A stretch of 64,000 nucleotides of DNA from Gracilaria domingensis (lineage: Eukaryota > Rhodophyta > Florideophyceae > Gracilariales > Gracilariaceae), in assembly GCA_022539475.1 (NCBI GenBank), contig VCMS01000025.1, positions 347,894 to 411,893 on the forward strand, given 5' to 3'. How positions within the stretch are numbered: the stretch's first letter is position 1; the number at the start of each line of letters is the position of its first letter. The position numbers and the translations under genes are program-made. The notes under the pieces are model-generated. The model made no database searches. It was given only the letters and a program-made list of their open reading frames with translations, and was not told where the DNA came from. Below, piece by piece: positions 30,820 to 41,847 of this stretch.

Positions 30820-31223
30820 CTCAATATAGTAGTTGAGGTGCAGTAAGGATATCCGTTCCTACCTTCGCTACATCTTTTCGTACCCAAGCAAGTGGGAAGA
30901 TGGGCGGTAAAGTTATCACGTCGCCACCAGCAAGGATGCGGTAAGTGCTGTAAGTTGGCTGAATTTGCACCAGTGGCACAGCGCCAAGTGGCGGACGAGG
31001 AACAAAAGTGTGCATAGCCGCTGCATAGCTGACTCCACGCAGCATTGCAAAACGGCACGTCAGCGTTACACTACCGCACCAGACATATCGGACCATCGCT
31101 CCCGTTCCTCCCGTCGAGCGTCGTTCCTCAGCTGCTTCCCGTCCCAAGCGGCATCCATCCCCCTTTCCGCCCGCCGCCGCCGCCGTTCGCCGTGTGCAAT
31201 CACAAGCAGCGCCCCGCTCCCAA
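30820..31223. other. Intergenic between peroxidase and ArfGAP genes
   Basis: No gene seen. The last ~120 bases before 31224 are pyrimidine-rich and probably the ArfGAP promoter/5' leader. Confidence 0.4.
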
Positions 31224-32309
31224 ATGGCTCCCTCAGTAGCCTCTGAAATCGCTCACGATTCCAAGACCGTATTACGCCGTCTTTGTACCCGTCTCGACAA
31301 TAAGACTTGTTTTGACTGTGGCGCCAAGAACCCGACATGGGCCTCAACTCGCTTCGGCGTTTTCATATGCCTCGACTGCTCGGGAAGCCATCGTAATTTG
31401 GGAACTCACATTACTTTTGTTCGCTCCGCCTCCATGGACACTTGGTCAAAACAAGACCTGTCCCGAATGGTCAACGGCGGAAACGCCAAGGCGCGGAGCT
31501 TTTGGAAGGACCATGGTTGGCATGATTTTTCCGGCTTTCATGCCGACAAGTACACTGGCAGAATTGCCAATTCGTACAAGTCCACGTTGGAACGACTTGT
31601 GGCTCAAACTCCTGCCGATGCTGATGTGTCGCAGCTCGCGAACGGCGTCGCCGCTGTGTCTACGTCAGAGCAACCATCTGCTGAATCCACTGCAGTTAAA
31701 ATCAACCCCGTGGCTGTTAAAGCACCTCAAGCGCAGCCCACTACCGTTTCCCCCCCGAAACCGAAACGCCCGTCCTCTATTACAATTTCTGCCCCGGTTG
31801 CCGCGGATGCTTCCATAACTTCTACTCGAAGAACTTCAAGAAAAAGTGGTGGATTGGGCGCCAGACGGAAAGGTACCGCCTCTAAGAACTCAGCCTCCAG
31901 TATTGACTGGAGCAAAGTAGGGTCTGATGTTCCGCCAGGGCCGCCAGTTCCAAAACTCCCACCAAAGCCAAAAGCAAACCCTCAGCCGAAAGAGGTTAGT
32001 GCTACTTCAATGAGTTCTGAACAGTTTGCGGAAAGGTTCCGCGGAAAGAAGGCTATATCTTCGGAAGACTTTGCACCTCAGAACGGCAGTACTCCTGACT
32101 ACTCGCATCGTTTTGCAAATATTCCGTCCCTCTCTTCATCAGATCTCTTCCCGTCACAATCTTCATATTCTGCTCATAATCCTCCTGTTGAAGATGGGCT
32201 TGCTGGTCTTGCTGACGATTTTATGAGAGCTGCATCAGAAGGCGTCGCTCAGGCTGCTGACGAAGTTTCTAACGCTTTTTCCGATTTTCTTAACAAAGGC
32301 TACGCGTGA
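31224..32309 (+). CDS. ArfGAP2/3 (Glo3)-type Arf GTPase-activating protein (361 aa)
   Basis: The start is ATG 31224; the upstream GTG in the same frame is ignored. Residues ~15-125 form the ArfGAP domain: the zinc finger [13 protein letters not shown] ... ICLDC (CX2C-X16-CX2C) followed by the arginine finger in [13 protein letters not shown]. The middle is Pro/Ser/Thr-rich. Near the C-terminus [12 protein letters not shown] matches the Glo3 regulatory motif of ArfGAP2/3, which act on Arf1 at COPI coats in Golgi-to-ER traffic. The length is somewhat short for the subfamily. Single exon. Confidence 0.9.
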   Translation: MAPSVASEIAHDSKTVLRRLCTRLDNKTCFDCGAKNPTWASTRFGVFICLDCSGSHRNLGTHITFVRSASMDTWSKQDLSRMVNGGNAKARSFWKDHGWHDFSGFHADKYTGRIANSYKSTLERLVAQTPADADVSQLANGVAAVSTSEQPSAESTAVKINPVAVKAPQAQPTTVSPPKPKRPSSITISAPVAADASITSTRRTSRKSGGLGARRKGTASKNSASSIDWSKVGSDVPPGPPVPKLPPKPKANPQPKEVSATSMSSEQFAERFRGKKAISSEDFAPQNGSTPDYSHRFANIPSLSSSDLFPSQSSYSAHNPPVEDGLAGLADDFMRAASEGVAQAADEVSNAFSDFLNKGYA

Positions 32310-33162
32310 ACGAATCGCTCGTTCTATACGTGTGCTTCAGCCTTTGCAACGGAGCTAACTGTTTGTGCTTAGTGATGGCACTGATGAAGGCGTGGTATGA
32401 ATGCAATATATGGGGATGCGGTCCTTTCGCCTAACATTATGTTGAGCATATCTGTTTGCTGATTTTCTTCCGTTGCTGTTTTATGACTACAACGACCTGT
32501 TCTAAGATTAAAAAAAGACAAACATGACGCACTGGACTTTCATTCGCTAGCCACTTTTTAAGTTAGGTATCGTTGAGCTGGCGTCATTTAGTTCACATAG
32601 TCTGTGAAAACCAAAAGGATCCAGATATTGCTTTATTGATATCCCGGAGCCCCCGAGGCCAGTTGGCAGAGCTCAAAGAGCGTAGTGTACTGTCCCACGC
32701 AGGTATAATTGTTATGATGTACAACGAACGAAACCCCAAAAACGAAGACCACGAAACGAATGTAGCATATCTATTTCGTTCACGTTATGGGCCATTATCG
32801 TAAACGAAATTTGTATATATCCGGGAGCTGCGACAAATACCGAAATGAATAAAATTATCACCTCGAAGCGCAAGGCGTCTTCTTTGCGAGCTATCGAAGG
32901 AGGGCTAGCCACGCCAGTTCCGAGAAAGTACTCTTGTCGTTTATACTTCCATGTGCTTCCCCTCCAAGAGAGCATTACGCTCTCCGCACTAGTCGCACAA
33001 GGAGATCACAAGCTGTAAACTGCGACAGAAACAGAGAAGCCTCAACTTCATCTCATCCCTCCTTGTCTTCGTAACAGTTAAAAGAATTTAAGGCAGAACA
33101 AACGAAACTACAAAACCTTCACTCTTAGCTCCACCAAATGCATTATACACTGAATTTCTGGT
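32310..33162. other. Intergenic, no gene seen
   Basis: 3' flanks of two tail-to-tail genes. No coding-like frame found on either strand. Confidence 0.5.
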
Positions 33163-36100
33163 CTATATTCTCGAGTCCTCAGGACCCGCTGGTATTGGGT
33201 CATCGGGAACGGCGTTCTTCAAATTAGTTTCTGACTCTGAGTCACCTTCGATATATGTAGGGAATCGATGTGGGAAAGCACTCAAAATGATGTGGAGAAG
33301 CACCACAATTGCTACAACCACACCCGCCACCGCATACCATCCCCTCGCATTAGAGCCCCGATCTGTGATAACGGCTATTCCTAAGAACACATTTGCGATA
33401 CCCAAACCCGATGCCACACTGCCAACAAAAGCATGCCCAAAGTACCACGGTTTGCGGGCTGGAGCACTCTTCTGCGGTCGGAGAAGCCCTCCTAGTCCTT
33501 GCAACACAGTCAGACTGAACAAAATGGAACCGATGATCAAATGTGCTCTTTCCACTCGATTGCCACGAGCAATCCCCATGAAGTACGCTACAATCACCAA
33601 GATAACCACGGTGCCATTCAATCCCCGATGAATTTGGAATGCAACCGGATTGTACTTTTTGAAATATCTCATTGTGATGATTGCAGTTGGCGCAAATAGC
33701 AACCACGAAAGACCCATGAAAACACCATGTACAATGAAGAATGCAGATGTTCTACTTCCGCTTGAGGTTGAAGAGCCACTAGAGAGGTTGATGGTCGCAA
33801 CACCCTCGGTGGCGTGTTGAATCAAACTTGTCGGTGATTCCGGGCGTGCACCGATAGACCAAATCGCGTTTGTCTCACCTTCAGATGGGATGCTTGGCAA
33901 ATCTGTAATGCTCAACTTTCGTGTGAACCTGCCGATAACGAATTCACCTTCGACAAATGCTGCAGTGTTCGTGAGTCCCTGATTTGTATTGGGCTGTACA
34001 CCTGCTGTGTTTCGCTGACTCAGCTGGTAATCATCAATTTCGGCAGAATCGTCTCCAGTCTTATACACAACCGCGGCGTTTCCTGGAGTCATACTGGAGT
34101 ACCCCCAGCCGAACCCAGCGTAGCCACCAGTGCGGACCCTAATTAAAGTTTCGATCTCGTCTTCTCTGATATTCCAGTAGGCCATGTACTCAGATGATGC
34201 GTCTATCTCCGCACACGAATCGAATGAAACGTCGTCGCCACCCACAGTAACCATACAAGTTCTACTACTCTCTTCCTGAGCACCAGAACTGACTTGTCGC
34301 AAAAGCTGTTCATCCACCTGTCCTTCGTCAAAGACACGAATCTCAAAGCCAAGAAGGCTATGAGTTACGCATTGATAGTAGACGACATCTGGAGTGTCGT
34401 CTTCGACGGTCCACACCAGCTCTCCCGCGTCCCTGGTGATCGTGTCATTTTGGGTGCATGAGGTGTCCAGACTGCTGTAAAACGCTTCGTATGTTTCTAC
34501 ATTTGTAGTTTCTCTCAAGCTGGTGTCGAATTCGCACAGTGATCCAGCTGCGGTCGGAATGAAATCGTAGATTCCAGAGGCATTCTGGGACGTAATGTTG
34601 ATACCAGCATAAACGCGTTCTGTCAAACGATCCGCTGGACTCAGGTCCCTGTAACCTCCTCTTGCATTGGAGGTAATGTACAATGGATGGCTCCCGGGGC
34701 CACTATTACCTCCATACACCTTGAAACTATAGGTTTTTCCACGCTCGACACCGATGGCAGGAATGAGCACATCCTCCCCTTCAGATCCCTCCGGGGACAA
34801 GTACCACGCGATACCCCATGAAATTCCTCTGAGCGCAGTGACTCCTCTTTCGAAACCAGAAGGCCCAATACGTGCGGTAAACTCAGTGACGTCTGAGAAA
34901 ACAGGTCTCTCGAACGGTTCAGCCCTTTGCTCATTCGAGTCACCCGTATCAATTTCAAGAGCATCGCAATTGTCCTGTACATCACGTGTGAAGTCAATCT
35001 GCACATCGCCCTCAGGGAAGGCGAGACCCCTCATGTTACCATGAAACGTTGGTCGCCTAGATACGGTATCCAGAGGACCAGTCGCCCACGAAATAAAGGT
35101 AGGACCATCAGTCTTAATCGGGCGATCCACGTTGGCATCTTCTCCAGCGATGGGCCGCGTGTAGGATATGCGAACGACATTTTCCTGAGAGTCACCTTCT
35201 ATGTTCTTGAACTGATCCCGCCCATTTTCGGGGTCTCTCTCTTCATCTGGACACACTCCATTTCCTTCAGAACAAAATGCTCGAGAGCTCATATGGTAGT
35301 CAATGGCAAAGTACTCGTCTCCCTGCTTGAACGCAATAGCAACGTCACTGTAGGCATTGTAAGCATGTTAGATATCGACAGATGAAGAAAAGAGCTACGT
35401 TGAGGAGGCTTGATGAGAAAGGGGGAAACAAAGGGACGTACCTGCCAACCATGTTAGTTGCCTCGTCGGAACCACTGACACCAAAGCCCATATACACATC
35501 TTCTTCAAGAGCGGCGACGAGTTCAATGTTGACCGCATCATTCGCCGAATCAAGTTGCCAGCGCACTTGGTAAGACGAGGAAAGTGATTCACAGTTGTAT
35601 CCCTCTCGAACTGGAAATATGTCCTCACGAGCGCTATCACCACCAGGGCCGCACTGCGCGTCAGCTGGAGCAGGTGTTTCATCCAAACGATTTACATCAA
35701 TTTCGATTCCCCCAAAGGATGTACCGACTGCCTCGCACCAAATGGAAAAGAATCCAACTTCAGATAGGGTAAGATCGTCTGGAAGCTCGATGCGTACAGT
35801 CTGGCCATCAAACGCCGGCAACGGGTTAATCAGATCACACGAATCTAGGGCTGGCGCGATGAGACCTTCTGAAGAGGCTACGTTGCCACGATCGATCCAG
35901 TACACTGCGGCTGGCCCCACTCCATCATAGACGAAATTCTCAATCTGCAGTGTGCGCTCATTGAGAGCATACAAAGTACCGGCAACATCATGATCAATTG
36001 TCTCGAGGGGGCCAATGAGAATTCTCTGTGTCGGCTGAGCGTCATTCCTCCCACATTGGGGCTGAGCCGTTGGCGGTGTGGGTGACAAATCACCCGCGTT

Positions 36101-36496
36101 AATATCAACGCCACCGAATGAAGTACCAACAGCTTCACACCAAATGGAAAAATGTCCCACATCAGAGAGAGTAAGATTATCAGGCAATTCGATACGAACT
36201 GTTTCGTCACGGAATTCTGGTAGACTAGTGATGATCTCACATGTGCCCGCTGTGGGGGCGATGACACCCTCTCGCGTGGCGACGCTTCCACGGTCTACCC
36301 AGTACACACCAGCGGGTCCAATACCATCATAATTGAAGCCTTCAATTTCAAGCGTCCGGTCATTGATGGCGTAGACGGTACCGCTGACATCATGGTCAAT
36401 CTCTGACAGGTCGCCGATGAGAATTCGCTCCTGAGCGGCGCACAGCCACAGCAGCACGGACCAACATGCGACCGCTAACAAAAGGCGCGCAGACAT
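33163..36496 (-). CDS. DM13-DM13-DOMON-cupredoxin-DOMON-cytochrome b561 membrane protein, two exons (1079 aa)
   Basis: Exons 35442-36496 and 33163-35347 (intron 94 nt, GT-AG). The joined frame reads NMVGS+DVAIAFKQGDEYFAIDY. A signal peptide (residues 1-21) precedes two DM13 domains (~22-130 and ~157-265, each with a GPAxVYWxDRG core and FSIWCEAVGTSFGG end). Then comes a DOMON domain interrupted by the intron, a cupredoxin-like domain with GSHPLYITSN and YYQCVTHSLLG (His, Cys, His copper-type ligands), a second DOMON, and a cytochrome b561 core with haem-ligand His in HGVFMGL, QIHRGLNG, RAHLIIGS and FGHAFVG. The domain set recalls animal Skeletor and plant DM13-DOMON-b561 proteins. Probable role: transmembrane electron transfer to an extracellular or lumenal acceptor. 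Confidence 0.85.
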
Positions 36497-37252
36497 GACT
36501 GAGAGCTAACTCAATCTGCTCTGGGAGAGGAAGGGGGAGAGGAAGGTGGGTGGAAAGGGAGGAACAGAAGTGAAGAGCGACGGTAGCGGGGGACAAAAGT
36601 AAGCGCGTGTCAACCGCCGTGCTTTAAGGGGAGAGACGGCAACGGATACAAAGTGGCTAAAGCATGCTGCACCTTTGGTGCCCAAGGGAACAACGGTACC
36701 GACGGTGTCCAGCACGTACGGGAGTAGAAACGAGAAGGTGCTCGAGGAAAACAATGCTGCGCGCGAGAAATGACGTAAACGTGGTGATATTGAAGCAGCT
36801 CCACACACTCGGTGCCACGGCTCGCCTGCTGGTTGGCGCGTGTCGCGCGCACGCGCGGCCAAAGAGATGTCCGACTGCTCCGTTGACGTCGCGGAGGCAG
36901 AGACAGCGTCTGCTACAGAACTACCAATGGTACCTTCATCACCATCGCCAGAACGCGCGGGGCCCGTTGTGTTGGCGAGAAATTCGCCGCCTCGGCCGCG
37001 GGCGGGAGGACCACACAGCACGGCGCGCGGCGCGCCGCATCTCCCACGGCCGTGCATGCGACATGCATGCCGACGCGGGCACACCTTCGCAGGTTGATAG
37101 GCTGATGGCGTGTCATTATGTGGACTCCGTAATTTGGAGCTGTTTGTGGCGGCCGTTCGAAGCTTCGTCAAGCGAAATTCTTTCTCGCACCCGTTCGGAA
37201 CTGGAAGCGATGCTGTGTAGACCTAACTAGTATGTAACATTATATATACTAT
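36497..37252. other. Intergenic, GC-rich
   Basis: Upstream of the b561-type gene and downstream of the next minus-strand gene. Contains GCGCGC tracts (36840-37060). Long open frames on both strands reflect composition and are not supported as genes. Confidence 0.4.
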
Positions 37253-37939
37253 CTAGTTACTCAAGGCAACTAGGTTGATCTTGTTTCGGAGATCTTGGTG
37301 CTCGCGGCGCGCCTCTTCAAGCTTCCATCCGTTTTCCTCGTACCAGTTGGACTTGAACACTGCGTCTCGATTGCGACAGCGTCTTGTTCTCATCGCAATA
37401 TCGCTGAAGTGGACGTACTCATGGTTGATGACAAAACCCGGTAGCATGAGGCATTCATAGCCATTGAAGCGCATGTCTGTTTCCTCGAACACTACGTTTG
37501 GAATAATGCATCCACAGGAGAACAGCACTATGCCATATCCCTTCACGCTGCTTTGCTTGAGCAGCTCATCTGCTTGTTGCAACCACGCCTCGCTCATCAT
37601 TCGATACAGGTCGTCGTACACAAACGCCACATAGTCTACCTTGGAGGCTATCTTGGCCCATTCGTGTCGTTCCAGCGTGTTGAGCATGTCATCCGCGCGA
37701 CTTGAATCGCCAAAGTAGACGGATCGGTTTCCAAGCGTGGTGACTTGTCTCTCAAATGTCGATAATTGATCGAAAGAAAGCTCCACGTTGTGGGAGCGGA
37801 TGGCGCTATAATACACGACCGTTACAAGTAACAGCACGATCAACGCGACAAACGGCGAAGCATTGGCGATCGTTTTGGACCACGAAGCAGCCAAATGCTT
37901 CCGAGACGGCGCGCGTGTCAGGGTGCTTCTGCGCGGCAT
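37253..37939 (-). CDS. Type II membrane protein of unknown function (228 aa)
   Basis: ATG at 37937-37939. A short basic N-terminus (PRRSTLTRAPSRKHL) precedes one membrane segment at ~28-48 (PFVALIVLLLVTVVYYSA), giving a signal-anchor topology with ~180 residues on the lumenal side. These contain one NRS glycosylation site and several Cys (LFSCGCIIPN, YECLMLPG, RRCRNRD). The C-terminal helix is charged. It could be a Golgi protein such as a glycosyltransferase relative, but I see no DxD or other known motif. Single exon. Confidence 0.55.
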   Translation of the reverse strand: MPRRSTLTRAPSRKHLAASWSKTIANASPFVALIVLLLVTVVYYSAIRSHNVELSFDQLSTFERQVTTLGNRSVYFGDSSRADDMLNTLERHEWAKIASKVDYVAFVYDDLYRMMSEAWLQQADELLKQSSVKGYGIVLFSCGCIIPNVVFEETDMRFNGYECLMLPGFVINHEYVHFSDIAMRTRRCRNRDAVFKSNWYEENGWKLEEARREHQDLRNKINLVALSN

Positions 37940-38374
37940 AACGTGCGTGCTTGGTTTGCTAGTAGTTAGCGCAAAGGTATTGCGATGGCGGGAGGCACGA
38001 GTGTCCAGTTAGCCTTCCAGCAGCTAAAGTTACAGTCAAAGCTCACAGCCTCAACTCGCTCTCAGGTGGGGCGGCAGCAGCGATCGCTCATGTTGCGTAG
38101 AAATGGGAAAGGGCAGTATCTTAAGTTGTATGGGGTAATAAGGCAAGCGCGGTGCGGTAGCGCGCGCTTCCAGCGCGAGGGCAAGTCTCGACAGCAGCTT
38201 GGATCAGAGTGCACCAGAGTGCACAGCCTGAGGGATACAACACAAGCGATAGGGGTAGAAGGATAGCTGCCAAAGAGGGTTGCTACATACCATCGACGTG
38301 CTTGTTGCACGAAGCAACACTGCGCGCGTCACCCCCTGTCTGCGCGAGTGGACGGGTCGAAAGCGCTTGTTGTC
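37940..38374. other. Divergent intergenic region
   Basis: Lies between the minus-strand membrane protein and the plus-strand DUF3228 gene, so it probably holds both promoters. No TATA box or other motif identified. Confidence 0.35.
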
Positions 38375-39357
38375 ATGACCAAAGCTGTCACACGTGTCGG
38401 GTTTCGATCGAAAGTTTCGAAACTGCGGTTTTTTGGCTCTGCAGGGTCTGCAGTGCAGACTCTGCACGCGGCGCAATCCACGAGGAGCAACAACGCCCCT
38501 CGCCATCAGATGCTGCGGACGACACGCACACTCCTGCGCTCCATACCGCGCGCCATGCCCGACATCTCCCTGGATTCGTTCGCGCACCGCCAGTTTGACG
38601 ATCCAAAATATGGCGGCACCAAGATCACGCTGCCGAAGGAGCACTTCATGAGCAAGGTGCTCGCGTTCTACGAGCAACGCAAGGCTATGCAAGACGAGTA
38701 CAAAGACCGACCCGTTCTGGTTGATGGCTACGCCCCCTTCTGCAAGCATCTTTTCATGCCCAACTTTGACCGTTCTATACGCGACGGCGCGCTGCAGATC
38801 ACAGCCCAAAACGAGCATTTGTTGAAGACCGCCTACGAGGCGCGGAATGAACGAGAGCTGCCTGTTCTGGTTCGCTACTTTGACAGCGGAGACGTGGCTC
38901 CCCCCGTGTCCAAGTTTCTTGACCTCATTTGTACGTCTGGCACAGCGTGTCACATTGCAAGCCCACTATCTTATGGCCGTCGAAATCTAACCAGCAGAGC
39001 AACGCTTTATGTGTGTGTTGCAGTGTACAGTCGGGAACAAATACAAAAAGAAAATGAAGCGATGGGCAAAACCGAGCGTTTGGACGACGCGCCATGGCGC
39101 CTCATCAGCGTCAAGGGCCAAGCGGAACCCTACGAAATCCCAATGTAAGAACAACCATTATCTTACCCAATTGAATACTGTGTAACTGCGCGACACGCAA
39201 GCCGTTCACTCACACACTTCTGCCACGCACAAAAAGGAACCCCATCACCATGATGCGAAACGAGCTCATCTCACAGGGAGGAAGTGGTGTTGCAATCGAA
39301 CGAGAGGCGTACATGAAGAGCGTTCGGTACTGGACAGCACATGCCTCCGTTCACTAA
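38375..39357 (+). CDS. DUF3228-family protein, organelle-targeted, three exons (265 aa)
   Basis: Model: 38375-38930, 39024-39144, 39237-39357, all GT-AG and in frame. The joins give KFLDLI+LYSREQIQKENEAMG and PYEIPM+NPITMMRNEL, restoring conserved family sequence, and the end YMKSVRYWTAHASVH is the expected C-terminus. The family core starts near MPDISLDSFAHRQFDDP (~residue 62); the preceding ~60 residues are Arg/Ser/Ala-rich without acidic residues, a probable mitochondrial or plastid targeting peptide. No catalytic function is established for the family. Confidence 0.8.
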
Positions 39358-39660
39358 AATACATACATCATCATGCATATGCCGATTGAACGGACATGAC
39401 GTTCAGTTATGGATGTGTTGCCTTTATTCAACACGTGATCAAAATTTGCACAACACAGCTCATCATGTGCATGATGCACCAGCACCACGTCAACTGCAGC
39501 AGACTGCACTCGAGCTCTGCCCGTGACAGAGCTGAGATCATCTCAGATGATGTGCCTGGCACAAGGCAAACAAGCTGTACCGACGGTAGCCGCTACAGTG
39601 TAGCGCTGAGATTGCCAGCCTGAGAAGCTGTTGCAGAAAAACCGCCGCATTGCATTCAAT

Positions 39661-40481
39661 TCACGAATGCTGCTGCGCCCTCTGCTCGCTTTCCAGCAGC
39701 GTGGTGATCGATTCCTGAGGCGGCAGACGAGCCTCAATCTCCTTGCGCAACATCTCCAGTCGCAGGTGCCCTTCCCTCACATTTTCCTCCGCGGCAATGA
39801 CAGCGGCCTCTCGCGCGCGCAGCGTCTCGCCCATACTGACCACCTTGCCGGCGTTCGGAATGGGCTTGGCCAGCGACAGCACGCTGGCGCCCGGCTTGGC
39901 AATCACAATGGTGCGTCTCCACAGCGCGGTAGCCGCCACAGTGGGCACCAAGACCAGTGGCAACACAATGCGCGCCGGCCACGAGCGCAGCACGTGCGGC
40001 ACAAACGTGTGCAGCAGCAAGACGACGCACGCCTGTAGCACAAAGATGAGCGTAGGATCCGGCAGCTTGCACACCACGTCCTTCACCTTTTGCAGCGGCG
40101 GCTTGGGCGGTAAAGCAGACTCGGCGCTCTCCGCGGCCGCGGGCTTGCGGCGCTTGAGCATGGCCAGCACGGAGGCCAACAGCCCCTTTTTCTCCTCCTC
40201 GTGCACCGCCTCCTCGGGCGGCACGGCGGGCTGGAGCAGCGACGCGGACAGGTTGTCGGAGCTGGCTCGATTCCATGCGACGTCCTGCACGGGCTGCTGT
40301 GGGGAGGGCTCTGAATTGGCCGCGGCGGCCGCCGCGAGCGGGGACGCGGCGCCATTGGGCTGCGAGGACAGCGGGGTGTGCGCGGACTGCGGGCTGGTCC
40401 ACGCCGGCTCGTCGTGAATGGACGGGAAGCTGGGCGGCAGCGGCATCTCCTTCGCGGCGTCGCGCGCCACTCGCGGCGGCG

Positions 40482-40536
<55 letters not shown>

Positions 40537-40734
40537 GGCGCGACGCGCGGGCGGCGATGGGTGAGCGGCGGTGGGCGGCGCGTCGGGGAACGGCGGCGGG
40601 GACGGCGGCGCGTGCGCGGCGACGCGCGGCGGCGGCGGCGGCGGCGGCGGGGTGGACGGCGTGGCCGACAGCGACGCGTCGCGGATGAGCGTCGGCTCGC
40701 GCGGCAGCTTGGGCGCTTGGTCGAACGACGACAT
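39661..40734 (-). CDS. Proline-rich two-pass membrane protein with C-terminal coiled coil (357 aa)
   Basis: ATG at 40732-40734. Residues ~28-95 are almost all Pro/Ala, with uninterrupted polyproline runs encoded by a GGC trinucleotide repeat on the plus strand. After a low-complexity stretch two hydrophobic segments follow (LIFVLQACVVLLLHTFV, then RIVLPLVLVPTVAATALW), probably a hairpin in a membrane. The last ~70 residues are charged and helical (REAAVIAAEENVREGHLRLE), a likely coiled coil. No family recognised; the plan is like a tail-anchored or reticulon-type membrane organiser, but that is only a resemblance. Confidence 0.55.
40484..40535. repeat. (GGC)n trinucleotide repeat inside the proline-rich gene
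   Basis: About 17 tandem GGC units, read as polyproline on the minus strand. Likely length-variable. Confidence 0.9.
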
Positions 40735-41847
40735 GGCGGCGGCTGCAGGCGGCGCGGCGGTGCGCGCGGCGGGGGTGGGGGGGGAGCGGCGCGCGGCGTT
40801 GCACGCAGCCGGCTACGCGGCAGACGGGTGGCGGCAACGGGCGGCCGCGACAGAACGACGCCACGACGCCATGACGCCATGACGCCATGACGCCATGACG
40901 CCATGACGCAATGACGCCGTGACAGCAGCGCCAGCCGGCGGGCGCCGCAGGCGGCGAAGGTGCGAAGGGGGGGCGCGCCGGCGCGCACTGCACGGCGGTG
41001 CACCGCAGCGGGCACCGCGGCGCGCGCGCGCGCCGTGCGGCCGTCGCGCCGCCGCCACGCGCATGCACGCCGCGTGTAAGTGCGCCACGCACGCGCGAGC
41101 GTTACAGAAAGTGCGCGCGCGTCATTGTAATTGCACCGCAACAATTACGGAATCGCGCGCGCAGATTCAGGCGGCGCGCACGCGCGCGGCAGCGGCGCGG
41201 CGCGCGCAGATTCGCGCGCGAAGCGGCGCGAGATACGGCTTGCACGCGCGTTACAGCGCGCAGATCTTTCGCAGATACGGCGGGTGCGCCGCGCCCATTC
41301 GGCGGCGCAGCGGCGCGCCGCGCCAACCGACGGCGCGCCGCGCGCGCCGCGCATGGGCGCGCCATCTCGCCCAATCCGCCCGCGCGGCGGCGCAAAAATC
41401 CCGCGCGTATCTCGGCGCGCCGCCACGTGCCGCCGGCACCGGGACCATTTGCGCGCGCGCGCCGAAGCCGCACGTCTTCCGCCGCGCGGCTGCAGTGCGA
41501 GCGCGCGCCGTCGTTGGTTGTGCCGCTAGATTTCTTGCGCTCGCGCGTGCGCCGCGTGCGCCGCACGTGCGCGCGCAGCGAGCGCGCGCGCGCGCCTGCG
41601 CCGGTGCGCCATACTTAATCGCCGCGCGCACCGCGCTGTGCACTCCCCCGCACTCCCCCTGGTCGCCAGCGCCGCACCGCCCACCCCACTTCCTCCCCCC
41701 CACCGCCCTCGCATCGTACCCCACCCCCCCCCCACTCCCCCACTTCCTCCCCCCCCCCCTTTAACACCCCTCCTTCCCCCCCCCCCCCCCCCCCCCCCTT
41801 CCACTCTCCACCACACACACCCTCCGCAACACCCGCGCCGCCGCCCC
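40735..41847. promoter_or_regulatory. Extremely GC-rich divergent intergenic tract
   Basis: Lies between two divergent genes. 40860-40920 holds about seven copies of the 8-bp unit GACGCCAT. 40980-41640 is dense in GCGC/CGCG palindromes with no coding logic, and 41690-41815 is a C-rich, one-sided pyrimidine tract with runs of more than ten C. Long ORFs in every frame result from the lack of A/T-containing stops. Probably a CpG-dense shared promoter. Confidence 0.5.

Noticed and set aside
36506-37230. Long ORFs on both strands upstream of the b561-type gene
   Set aside because: Overlap each other, lack recognisable domains and follow GC composition.
39734-41764. Several 200-450-codon ORFs in all frames of the GC-rich block
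   Set aside because: Arg/Ala-only composition caused by lack of stop codons in GC-rich DNA; no motif or plausible start.
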